Below are positions 24,495 through 34,527 of a stretch of 64,000 nt of DNA, in pieces. The DNA lies in the NCBI GenBank assembly GCA_032622095.1, contig CP136067.1:63066893-63130892 (forward strand). The letters are read 5' to 3'. The stretch's first letter is position 1. Every line of letters starts with the position of its first letter. The translations under genes and the position numbers were made by a program. The notes under the pieces were generated by a model. The model searched no databases, was not told the origin of the DNA, and saw nothing but the letters and a program-made list of their open reading frames with translations. This DNA is from Siphonodentalium dalli. Taxonomy: Eukaryota; Mollusca; Scaphopoda; Gadilida; Siphonodentaliidae.

Positions 24495-24720
24495 CATCCA
24501 TCGAGGGCTAAGCGATGGCTTAGCTCATTTAAATATTTCGGCCTATAGGAGGGCTAAGCGATGGCTAATAAGCCATCATCTAGCCATCACCTAGCCTCGA
24601 TGGCTAAATTTTGCATTAGCCATCCATATCCTCTGAAAACTACTAGCCATCAGTAAGCCATCATTCCTTCTCTTCCGAGTGCTAAAGAATGGCTAATGAT
24701 TTCGGTAAGGGGCATGTAAC

Positions 24721-25597
24721 TTAATTTTAAGGGAGGGCTGAAATCCTGCATACCAGTTAAGAAAATATTGGATACAAGGCATGGCAAATACATTATGATA
24801 TAGTTGACAAAGAATTATACCTAACTTCAATAACCAAGAGCAATAAGAATAAATTACATCAACATCATATTTGTAATTTGAGCCAAACACAATCTAAAGT
24901 TTGATGAATTTTGTGGTATACAGCTTCTTACAACTAATGCAGGCTATTTGCTGAATCCTGCATATCAGTTAAATGGGGCGGGTATAGTGCGATAATAGTG
25001 CGAGGTAACCTTGGCCGTAATCGTGGCTTGGAATCTCTTGAGAGACCCCCCCCCACCCTGTCAAATCTGTGGCCAACCCTATGATATACCGGTACCCCCT
25101 TCACCCCTACCCTGCTAAAAAGATGCATAGGGTATGATATTACAGGGTGTGGTCAGAAATAGGGTTATGGCCGGGTCACTGTTGAAGATCCAACTCATGT
25201 AGTCATGTGCTTGAAGTTGTGCAATTGGGTGGTTTGATAACACTATAATGTATTTCATTTCAATTTTATTATAATTTTGTGACAACACCTAAATTTAAAT
25301 TCAAAATGCCATGAAGTGGAAACTCACTCATGCTTTTGGAAGTGGACAACCGAACACATCAAAAGCAAATTAACAACCGCTTCATCAGGTGTTATTTCTA
25401 CGAACACTCTAGACCACATTGACCAGATTAAGCGTGGTTAATTAACATATATCGGATGGTATTAATTATTATTACCTGCACTTGAAACAAAATAACCACA
25501 ATCTGGACACATTTCTGTGAATAACTTTTTAATTACCTTCTGGCAGAATTCGGCTGCATTTCTGTTATTCACTTTGAACGCTCACTAATATATAATT
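24721..25597. other. Intronic sequence, no gene seen
   Basis: A 23-bp phrase (GCTGAAATCCTGCATACCAG plus TTAA) is repeated near 24738 and 24949 with small changes. Otherwise nothing recognised. Confidence 0.5.
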
Positions 25598-25838
25598 AGC
25601 TTCCTTTTTTGGGGTCGCTTCAGTGGCCGTGTGATATTGACATCGAACTTTGAGTTGCAAGATGAGCTCACAAATCCCACCCAATCCCCCCCCCAAAAAA
25701 AATAGTAATTGCACTGTCTAAAAATAACACTTGCATCTAAAAATAGGCACCTTATGTGTTATATAGTCTCAGACATGTTCAAAGAGCAATGCTCAGCATG
25801 TCTCTGAGATGTATATATAACATTCTACTGTGCATATA
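25598..25838 (+). repeat. tRNA-derived SINE, older copy (B box lost)
   Basis: Aligns with the copy at 25883-26134, starting AGCTTCCTTTTTTGGGGTCG and ending ATGTATATATAACATTCTAC. It lacks about 25 bp that in the other copy include the pol III B box, and has a C/A-rich run at that point. A decayed tandem neighbour. Confidence 0.7.
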
Positions 25839-25882
25839 GTGTCCTAAGTGCGACATTGGAATACATGTACAGCAGCCATTTG

Positions 25883-26134
25883 AGCTTCCTCTTTTGGGGT
25901 CGCTTCAGTAGCCGTGTGGTATTGACATCAGACATTGAGTCGCAAGGCGCACTTGCCGTCATGGGCTGGGGTTCGAATCCCACCCAATCCCCACAACAAC
26001 AAAAATTGCACTGTCTCAAAATAACACTTGCTTCTAAACATAGGCGCCTCATGTGGTATATAGTTCCAGATATGTTCAAAGAGCAATGCTCGGCATGTCT
26101 CGGAGATGTATATATAATATGCTACTGTGTCATA
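25883..26134 (+). repeat. tRNA-derived SINE with intact A and B boxes
   Basis: The A box TAGCCGTGTGG (25909-25919) and B box GGTTCGAATCC (25970-25980) are 50 nt apart, more than in a standard tRNA. That fits a tRNA with a long variable arm (Leu/Ser type) as the ancestor. The head starts near GGGGTCGCTTCAG. The tRNA part is followed by a non-tRNA body shared with the copy 285 bp upstream, ending in AT-rich sequence. It is not a functional tRNA gene: the acceptor stem is not paired. Confidence 0.75.
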
Positions 26135-26328
26135 TCTATACTATATATAATTACATTGAATCTTTTTACTGATATCTTCAAAGTTTGGACCTGCAAACAT
26201 TACGTTTCGGAGGGAAGGTAGAATTTCTGTAAGCGCTTTCTTCTTTTTGAATCTTGGTGATTGTGAAGTTCTGAGTTTGAAGAATACTGATATATAGCTT
26301 ATAATTTAGTTTACATTTTTATTTCTAG

Positions 26329-26497
26329 ACTTCTATAAGGACTGTGATACTGCAAAGATGTCGTACGATCCTGTAGAAAAAGACGGGCCACAGATTATTG
26401 ATATAGATGGTCCCGGAGGTCCACTGCAGCCTGTTTGGGTTCACTGTGATATGACATCACATCGAGAGGCCGGAATAACAGTCATACCTGATAATTT
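26329..26497 (+). CDS. Exon B1: start of the second Caspr-type fibrinogen-like module
   Basis: Acceptor TTTCTAG at 26328, donor GTGAGT at 26498. With the base carried from exon A2 the peptide starts D-F-Y-K-D-C-D-T. It then has I-D-I-D-G-P-G-G, V-W-V-H-C-D-M-T and G-I-T-V-I. This is the usual opening of the Caspr fibrinogen-like domain (xC..., then IDPDGxG, then FxVYCxMT, then WTxI). The exon ends with two bases of a codon, and the next exon supplies one. The conserved Cys pair (DC and HC) is present. Unlike module C, the opening and the HCDM block are in a single exon here. Confidence 0.85.
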
Positions 26498-27081
26498 GTG
26501 AGTCTTACTTACCTAACTGTTTCAGGAAATCGCTTCAGCATATCCACTTGAATGTGGCAAGATAGCAGATAAAGAGGCATTAGACCATTCTAGTTATGGA
26601 ATTTGAATATCTGTTTCGTTTTCAGTTTGGCCGAAAGAGTAGATTTTCGGTTCCGGTTTTGGTTGTTACAACATTTTTTTTTGGTGAAATAGTGGTAATG
26701 CCCGTTGTTAGTTTCCCCCATCAGCAGAAAGCCAGAAACTAATCAACATATGTCAGCTAACATGAAGAAACAATTTTAGTTATCGGAATACCAAACATAT
26801 CGGTTAATAACACTAGCCCCTTTCTACGATTATGTTTGAAGCTTATACTTAGTTGTTATATATTATTTTATCACATCATCGTCATCCTGAGTACGATATG
26901 TTCACATTCTCATGATGGGATATTCTATGTTGCTCAATTTGGTTGATTATGTTGATGACTATTCCGATCCAAGTGTTTGTCACAAGATTTGTGAAAGGTA
27001 ATATATATAATTGATTATCATGGCCGAAACAGACATTCTTTTACATGAATATGTAGATACGATACAACCAATTATTTTCAG
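26498..27081. other. Intron between exons B1 and B2
   Basis: 584 bp, GTGAGT...TTTTCAG; nothing else recognised. Confidence 0.6.
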
Positions 27082-27205
27082 TGGGTCACAACTAATCAAT
27101 TCGACAAACAGATATACAGTGAGCTACCGTGTGGAGGCCAGTGTGATACTCAGTCTCATTGCCAGCTCAAATTTTTGCTCTCAAGATGTGAAATATGACT
27201 GCCAG
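27082..27205 (+). CDS. Exon B2: middle of the second Caspr-type module
   Basis: Acceptor ATTTTCAG, donor GTATGT. One leading base, then 41 codons. The peptide contains N-R-Y-T-V-S-Y-R-V-E-A-S-V-I-L-S-L-I-A, then F-C-S-Q-D-V-K-Y-D-C-Q at the end. In Caspr proteins the same segment reads as a beta strand (YxVxxxYxAS), a helix with an I-x-A-(I/L)-I pattern, then a Cys and Y-x-C. Both cysteines are conserved. It ends in phase 0 and exon B3 starts in phase 0. An open frame extends on both sides of the splice sites, but only the part between them resembles the family. Confidence 0.82.
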
Positions 27206-28012
27206 GTATGTATCGCCACCATGTCAACAACAAACACTAGAGATGATGTTTCCGACATAATGTAAGAAGAGAATAGTTGTTAATTAATGAGTTACTCAAG
27301 GACGTTGACTCCATGTAATATCTGTACATGTATGTCTGCATAAAGTTTCATTGCATTTGGTAAATGTTAGTTATACAGTTAGTTCTACAGTTAGTTATAT
27401 GATGTGAGTATTTGACATTGAAGATACATTCTGCCACTGGCAATGCAGGAGGTAATTAAGGCCTCTGAAAGCACCCCAGTAATGAGAAAACAATGCACAT
27501 ACTTTGTAACAATTCAGCCCTGATGATTAGCATAGACTATGAACTGAGCCGAGGCAAAAAGATATTTTGTATGCTATTTTTTAGCTGAGGCAAATTTCAG
27601 TACTTGCCAATGTTTTGTGCGAAATTGAGACAAATTGCTGAAGACATTGTCTTTGTGTCGAACTGTGGAAGTCGCAGAAAGTTAAATGCCGAAGAGTACT
27701 GAGATAACAAGGACTATCTTGATAATCAGAAATTTTAAGCCAGACCCAACTAAAGTCGACCATGATAATTGATGTGTAGAGCCTGCAACTATGAAGATCC
27801 TAGGTATTTTTAGCCAAGGACATATTTCTGGCCTAGGCAATTGTTTAGCCTAGGCAAATTTCTGCAAATGAACAGGACTGACAATTGATAGGTATTGTTC
27901 CCAATAATTTGCTATCGCTATTTCCAAATAAATGGAACTGTTTTATGTTTAGGTCATTTGTCCAAATTATTATCTGAAAATTATTCACCAATTAATAGTA
28001 ATCATTCTGCCC
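27206..28012. other. Start of the 14.2-kb intron, no gene seen
   Basis: AT-rich. GAGGCAAA and CCTAGGCAA phrases recur loosely at 27550-27860, without a defined unit. Confidence 0.5.
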
Positions 28013-28210
28013 TTGTTTTTCCGCTAAAGGAAGCCGTTCACACTGAACTATATGGATATATGTCCCTGCTTTGTAAAACCACAGTAGGAAAGGGGTTAAC
28101 TTTTTGGTCGCCTCCCGACGTCTAATGTGCTTGCTCGACTAGTCACGCATGAACACCCCCATTATAACTGGCTGTACTCGAGTGAAATGTCTCAGTTTTA
28201 TTTCTACTAC
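28013..28210. repeat. Dispersed repeat, inverted copy at 39060-39370
   Basis: TTTTTCCGCTAAAGGAAGCC, ACACTGAACTATATGG, CCACAGTAGGAAAGGGGTTA and CTCGAGTGAAATGTCTCAGT all recur, inverted, around 39060-39370. It is a copy of the same MITE family. Confidence 0.75.
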
Positions 28211-29159
28211 GATAGCCACCAGATGTCTAAAGGAGTATTTCTCTGAATTTCGAGTTTCACACAACTCAACAAATTCATTTTGTTTATGCAATATTGCTTT
28301 CTGGTCGCCTGCCCGTTCGTTTTTATAATTGATAAAGATAAAACATGGTTCGTATCGCTTCCAACATTCCATTGTTCCGGGTTTTCAAACTGCCATTACC
28401 GCGGCTTTATTTGCGTCTTTTAATTGACAAATTCGCCATGGTATGGCCATCATTACGATGCCCATAGCTTATTGTGAGAAGTACATCTATGGTATTATTA
28501 TAGTGCCTGTCAGGTATGATGGCAGTGGTAAGATCTTAACCACCACACGGTTCGCTACCCGAAGTCTCCTAATTTCGTGCGAATGTTTTTACCTCGTGGC
28601 ATTTATACTCGTGGGGGTTTCTTTCACTATTTCCATCACCATTGACGCTAATGTCTATAATACTGTTCTGAACAATGTGCCTTCACATAATTCTATGTGT
28701 TTTATGTTTCAATACGGTCTCAAATGTATCCATGATTCAGCTCTATGGGTTAGTAGACGCTTGATGTTTCTCAGAATGGAACTGTTTCCTGTCTAATAAT
28801 AATTTTTCATTTGTTACTTAATACGACAGTAGTACTACTAGTCAGTAGCAACTTTCTTACTTTCAGACAGGGATTAATATCTGCCGAGTATCAGAATTAA
28901 AATTCATAGTTCAATTCTCATCAAGAGCATCAAACTCGCTGTAGAATTTAGAAAGGCTCTTGGCTATCATTTGATGAGACACACCCTGATCGATCGGACA
29001 GGAATTACTTTGAGATAATTAATTTCGGTCCAAAATTGGAATATGTTGAGATTGAACAATGTGTGTCTCGGAGTTCCTGCGTGTTCATGCATGCATGGTA
29101 CGTGGGCCCTTGCATTCATCATATGCATGCATGTCAACCCAGTATGAGTACATTATTTT
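28211..29159. other. Intronic sequence, no gene accepted
   Basis: A 117-codon open frame at 28443-28796 has no recognisable motif, no credible splice context and ordinary base composition. I do not call it a gene. Confidence 0.45.
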
Positions 29160-31930
29160 TTCTGGGTCCCAAAAAAATAAGAAGGCAGTTGCACTGTTTG
29201 CACGGCATGAAACAGATAATATTGTTCCGTGTTAGTCTATTTCCGATATGGTAGACATAAAGAGTGTTTCATTCGTGCGAAAAATTGAAAACAGCTGGAG
29301 AATGGTTGTGATTTGTTAGAGCACATGAAGCCGGAATGTCAATATTTCGTGTAATTGTCAACCTATCTTATACCTCCTTCCAAATTACATAGATGGAATG
29401 AGCCTGTGCATGTCCGTTTAATTATGACAGTTACCAAAAAAACGGTTACTTTGTCTGTACCAGTATATACAGGCACATGGCTAGACGGTCAGAGCAGTAG
29501 CAATATCTGTACATGCACATCAAAGAGATTGCACGTTGCATAATCCATGCTCTAGAGGCGAACCACCTGTGCTCGTTCTGCAATTACAAAATAGGTCAAG
29601 GGCATGCATGAGCTCTATGTTGCAGGTTGACATTATGCTGTTTTTTTGGAGGTACATGCACATGCTCGTCCCATCTTAATTTTTTGATGCACAGCTGTCA
29701 CAGAATTATTTCAGTATCATCATGTTTAATAATTAATTGATCACTGATCAGATGGTGCATTAAATTGTCTGTTTGCTTTCCTTGAATTTGCGCATTCAAA
29801 AAAAAAAATAGATTCACAGAGCTGTTGAAACATTCTAGAATATTAATTTCTGTCTGCTTATACGAATAGAATGTCTGTTAAGGTTCAGACGCACGTTTTG
29901 CCAAAATTTCCTGGTATTTCAAAATGGATTTTCTATTTCCTGGTATTTCAAAATGGATTTTCTCAAAATCTGCCGGTCAGGAATTTCTTTGTGAAATTTG
30001 GTACATTCGATTATTGTAACACAATATTTAAGAACCATTGGATATAATCTCATTTACTTTACTTTTATGACATGGACAATATTTAAAATTTCACTGTTTT
30101 CAATTATCAAGAACTTCTGCAAAATATATATTTTTTAAAAGTGCAGTTCATATATCCATGCTATATCACTGATATCACAAGATATGGGAGGAGAATTAAT
30201 TCTTGATTCGTGAAATATAATGATTATTTTCATTTAAAAAGGCAACTACCATAAATAATTTTCTAAAATTGAGAATTTTCATGTCTTGTCTGTTGATCAA
30301 TGAACAATTGTGCTGAGATGAGTTTTGGATACATCCTGGTTATTTCCTTACAGGATAAGAATACAGAGTGTTTGTGTGGACGCTGGACAGTCGCAAAACA
30401 GCTAATAAATTTTTATCATCATTTTTCTTACGTGTTTGTTTCAACATAATTTGATCCAAAAGCGAACAATGCCGTGTCAGGTCTTAATTTAAACCTGGAA
30501 AAATATATATGTACCGCTTGAATATTTTTATTATTTTTTTTCATGAAATGTCGACCTTTCCCACGTCAATCTAATTGTTCTTGGTTAGTTATAGTTTCGT
30601 ATCTATACACATATTAAATACTATATTATATTATATAGTAGGCTAGTAGCTACCAGAGGCAAGCTTCGAGTTTTTTTATTTAAATTGATTCGATGTGAAA
30701 ATGGGCCGTGGCTCTAACATTGGTTTTAAATCAGAAAGAGAAAATGATGAAAATGTCCCCCTTGTCGTTAAAGCCACATGGCGGTTTGCGCTCCAAAATA
30801 CACCTAATATTATTCACTTTTGAATTTTTCCCCGATATCGAAATTGGTTGATAAATACTTGAATTAACTTTATACGCGCATCATATGTCCTAAAAAAGAC
30901 GCATTGAAGTCATAAAAGATACAACTTTGAACTTGGTGTTTGGAATGGGTCCCAAACAAACAACAGCCATGTGCATGGCATGGAACAGAAAAGAGCGTTC
31001 GTGTTTAATAGTCTATTCCTGATATGGTAGAAATAAAGAGCGTTTTTTTTCACTTCTATGCGAAAAAATGAATGTTAGAACGTTCCTGGTTGTAACCTAA
31101 TAACACAAATAGGAATCTGCTGACCCAACTTTAATAGTCATCGGTGACCGGAAGTCCACTCGAACTGAAAGGCGAAAACCATGGCGAATGGAGTCGCAAT
31201 GTTAATACATGCACATCAAAGGGATTACTGTGTTGCGTAATCCATGTTCTGCCACCCTGTTGCAAATCATGCACATGCAGTCGTTTATGGGCGATTGCAT
31301 GTTATGGTGTTTTGGAATGCATATACATGCACCTGCTCGGCCCGTGTTCAGTTTTTGGATGCATATATACAGGGCCGTCACAGAATCATCTCAGTATATA
31401 ACATCAGGTTTAATTGTCAGAGATGGTGCATTATGTCTGTTTGCCTTTCCTTGAATTTGCGCATGCATATATGCTATGGAAAAAAATAGATTAACAAAGC
31501 TGTTGAAACATTCTATAATCACTTTTTGTCTCATTAATTAAACGAATAAAATGATGTTTTGATACGTGTTGATGATGATCGAATTTCCCTAAAATCTCTT
31601 TGCAACCGGAGTTGCTGTTTCCTTATATGGTATGATTACCGTATGAATACATAGTGTGTGTGTGGAAGGTCAGAACACAGCTAATACATTTGTTTGTCAT
31701 GCATGTGTTTTTCATCTTGATCCAAAAATGAACAATGGCCGGGCCATTCTAATTTTAGCATGGAAAATATTGTTTTTCATGAAATGAGGATTTTTCCAAA
31801 GGCACTCTGATTTATCATGGTTATAGTTTGTTTCTTACATATATACGCATTTTTATACTATAGTTTCTACCAGAGGCAAGTTGTTTTTTTTAAATTGATT
31901 CGACGTGCCTATTTGAAAATGGATCGGGGT
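29160..31930. repeat. Diverged tandem segmental duplication (29160-30720 and 30945-31930)
   Basis: Landmarks recur in the same order: GGGTCCCAAA; GATATGGTAGA(C/A)ATAAAGAG; ATACATGCACATCAAAG..GCGTAATCCATG; GCACATGC; ATCA(T)CATGTTTAAT/ATCAGGTTTAATTG; GTTTGCCTTTCCTTGAATTTG/GTTTGCTTTCCTTGAATTTG; AAAGCTGTTGAAACATTCTA; and CTACCAGAGGCAAG with TTAAATTGATTCGA. The first copy is longer (about 1.56 kb against 0.99 kb). The 27-bp phrase TTCCTGGTATTTCAAAATGG (plus ATTTTCT) is itself doubled at 29907-29961. Confidence 0.75.
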
Positions 31931-33142
31931 TTACAAAATATCTAACAATTTAAGAGAAGAACTTTCAATGTTAACTTTGCCGTTCTCGTAGTTTTGGCCA
32001 AGGCTCCTATATTGTCGCCTGAATTTTATATAATTACATTACCTGGTCTGTTCCACATCCCATACATTACCCTGATACTACCTGTATTTCTAAGATATAC
32101 TAGTACAAAATGTGTCATAAAAAACGTGTTTCATCTCACATCTATACAGTTGGATGATTCAACTTGATTGTTTTAATAGAGAGAACGCACAAGTATAATA
32201 CACTAAACGAACGCATGAATGGTTATTATCTGCCGAATTACTATATAATACATCAGCATTGTATAATCATAGGACCTGGAAAGGTTCAATGTTCGAAGAG
32301 CATCATCATTCCGAAATATTAAACCAAAATTTACTTTAACAACGAAAACACAACACAAACCATGTAAGTTTGAACGATCAATCATTCCGTTGTTTTTTTT
32401 AACACCACTGCATATAATACCACTGTATTAATAAATACACGAAATACTTAATGTATAGTTTATATCAATCTTATAATTATATGAGCAATAAACGCTCTTT
32501 ATTGATCCATGCTGTTGAATAAATTGTAGAGTAAATTTATTTCCTGTAGGGAAAATTGATGTGTTCCAAGACTGACATACTTGAAATAACGGTCACATGT
32601 ATTTATAACATGCAGTTATGGCACAGGTCGCGTTCCGCCTGCTCAACTTTTAACTTTTTGCCGGCGTCAATTTTGCGAACCCAAGTATACAAACGACCTT
32701 TGATCAGATCCAGAATGAAATAACTCTTGCAGAGAAAGTGACAATAAGCAATTACTCACGCAAAGAATCTTAGTATAGCAACTGTCACAAATTGCCACAC
32801 ATGTCTGTCACACGTGATTCAATTAAATATACTAATGATGACGTAATCATTTCATTTCTCTTTTGAAGTAGCTGTGTGTTGTTGGTCAGATATCGTTCAA
32901 GCAATTCATTCATTATAGTTGCCACGATCATATTCCTGTTCTTTATGACTGTTATGCTGGGGAAATTTCTATATTATTTAATGTCATTATGTTCCCTTGC
33001 GGTTATAAATTTCAATAATTTACGTTAGCTGTAAAGATAAGTTCAAGTTGGTTGCATCATTGTCCCATTTTGAGGCTTAATCCATGTCAACTATTCCATG
33101 TGGTCAGTTTCCCCGCCACATCCGTTCCTGATAATGTTTGCA
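31931..33142. other. Intronic sequence, no gene seen
   Basis: AT-rich. A palindromic AATAAACGCTCTTTATT lies near 32487, one instance of the ATAAAGAGCG motif discussed in the findings. Confidence 0.5.
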
Positions 33143-33150
33143 TAATACAT

Positions 33151-34519
33151 CAGGCTTGTCAACCGGTACCAGTACCGGTACCGGTACCGGCGGTACTTGG
33201 CCGTTTCAACGGTACCGGTTCTGATACTCAGTACCGACGGTTCTCGGTACTCGCCAAAATCAGTAAATAGATTATAGATCGATTAAAATTGAAGGAACTT
33301 TGCTCTTTTAAGTGTGCCGCAACTGCCGCTTGCATTATGGTATCATACCACACGCAAAATCGGCGCATTTAGTTCAGGCAACGAGTGTGTTGAAGCTGTT
33401 ATCATTGTATTCAACAATGTATATATGTGTCATTGACTCAATGTGTGTTACATTATAACTTACATAAGAGGATTGCAGCCTTGCAGGTACATAAAATTTA
33501 TTTCAGTTTAAATTGTCATTCACCATAGATATATACCCATCTTTCCGATGTATGTATTTGAGCGCCTGAAGCCCTAAACATAAAAGTTCTTAACACCTAT
33601 CAGGCTGCCTAAATTATGGCACATTTTAGGTGATTGTTGTGGGTGATAAATCCAACTATTTCAGACAAAACTAATGCATGTATGTCACACATTTATTACA
33701 TATCTATCAACGTAAGTCGCATGATCGCACGTCGTTCCAGGCGTGTGATAATTCTCAGAATCGCACTAGTGCAATCTGTCGACGGAACTATTTCATTCAA
33801 TGTTGTTAGACTGGCTCTCGCCGTTACTATTTTTCAACTTTTCAACGCAAGGTCGACAACCCACTTGCCGAAATCGCAGCGCGCTGATTGAGTTATATTT
33901 TTGGAAAATCTGGGAAAACCCAATTAACACATTTGAGCGGGTCAAGATGGGTCAAGTTCACTCGCAGATAGACGGGCTCCCTATCTGAATGTTGCGTTAA
34001 CCCTAAAATGCCGTTAAAACTCAGTTAAATTCACATTTTCTGTACCGGAGATGTACGATTGTGAGTCAACTTACTGTAATACGCAGATATGTAATAAAAA
34101 TAGAACCGCATGAGTGTCTGGATTTTGACGAATTATCGCACTCGATTTGTTGGCGGAACGCGACACCTCTCGTGCGTAACTGCGTCCCGCACTCGATGAA
34201 TCGCTCCGCCAACAAAACTCGTGCGATAATTTTGTCAAAATCCAGACACTCATGCGGTTCTATCTATTTATGTGTGGCTGCTGTGGCATACGTGCATTAT
34301 GATAGTATGACATGGTTGTATATGTCATCCACAACACTCACCAACAACTGGCACAAAGTGCCAGACATTACCAGTAATTACCAAATTAGAATATACTCTT
34401 TTAAATGTGTGATATGTAGTGGAATAAACAATACAACACCAGTACCGGTACCGCGGTTCCAACGCAGTACCGGTACCGGTACCGACTACCTTGGTACCGG
34501 CGGTACTTTGACAAGCCTG
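33151..34519. mobile_element. hAT-type non-autonomous element with perfect 8-bp target duplication
   Basis: The tips CAGGCTTGTCAA (33151) and TTGACAAGCCTG (34519) are inverted repeats. Next to each tip lie GGTACCGG(T/C) runs (GTACCGGTACCGGTACCGGC at the left, similar at the right). TAATACAT is found directly outside both ends (33143-33150 and 34520-34527), a perfect 8-bp duplication as hAT elements make. At 1369 bp with no transposase frame, it is non-autonomous. A smaller MITE is nested inside. Confidence 0.88.
34103..34260. mobile_element. 158-bp palindromic MITE nested in the hAT element
   Basis: GAACCGCATGAGTGTCTGGA plus TTTTGAC pairs with the inverted GTCAAAATCCAGACACTCAT plus GCGGTTC. 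Pairing continues through ATTATCGCAC and TTTGTTGGCGGA. TA flanks both ends (34101-34102, 34261-34262), as expected for Tc1/mariner-type MITEs. The arms are nearly identical, implying a recent insertion or gene conversion. Confidence 0.85.
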
Positions 34520-34527
34520 TAATACAT

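Larger units (their letters stand above)
23029..24720. mobile_element. 1.7-kb inverted-repeat element built from GATGGCTA/TAGCCATC motifs
   Basis: The left tip GTTACTGCCCCTTACCGAA (23029) matches the inverted right tip TTCGGTAAGGGGCATGTAAC (24720) with a single-base difference. Just inside both ends the motif TAGCCATC and its complement GATGGCTA recur many times in both orientations, so both flanks could fold extensively. Between 24391 and 24494 the motif is amplified as a tandem ACTAGCCATCGGC(C/T)T unit of 15 bp, about seven copies. The middle (23340-24340) lacks the motif. No coding sequence. Confidence 0.7.

Noticed and set aside
25896-25990. Functional tRNA gene
   Set aside because: The A and B boxes are good but the acceptor stem does not pair, and the sequence continues into a repeated non-tRNA body; it is a SINE.
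28443-28796. 117-codon open frame
   Set aside because: No motif, no splice context, no repeat homology; length is within chance for a 64-kb window read in six frames.
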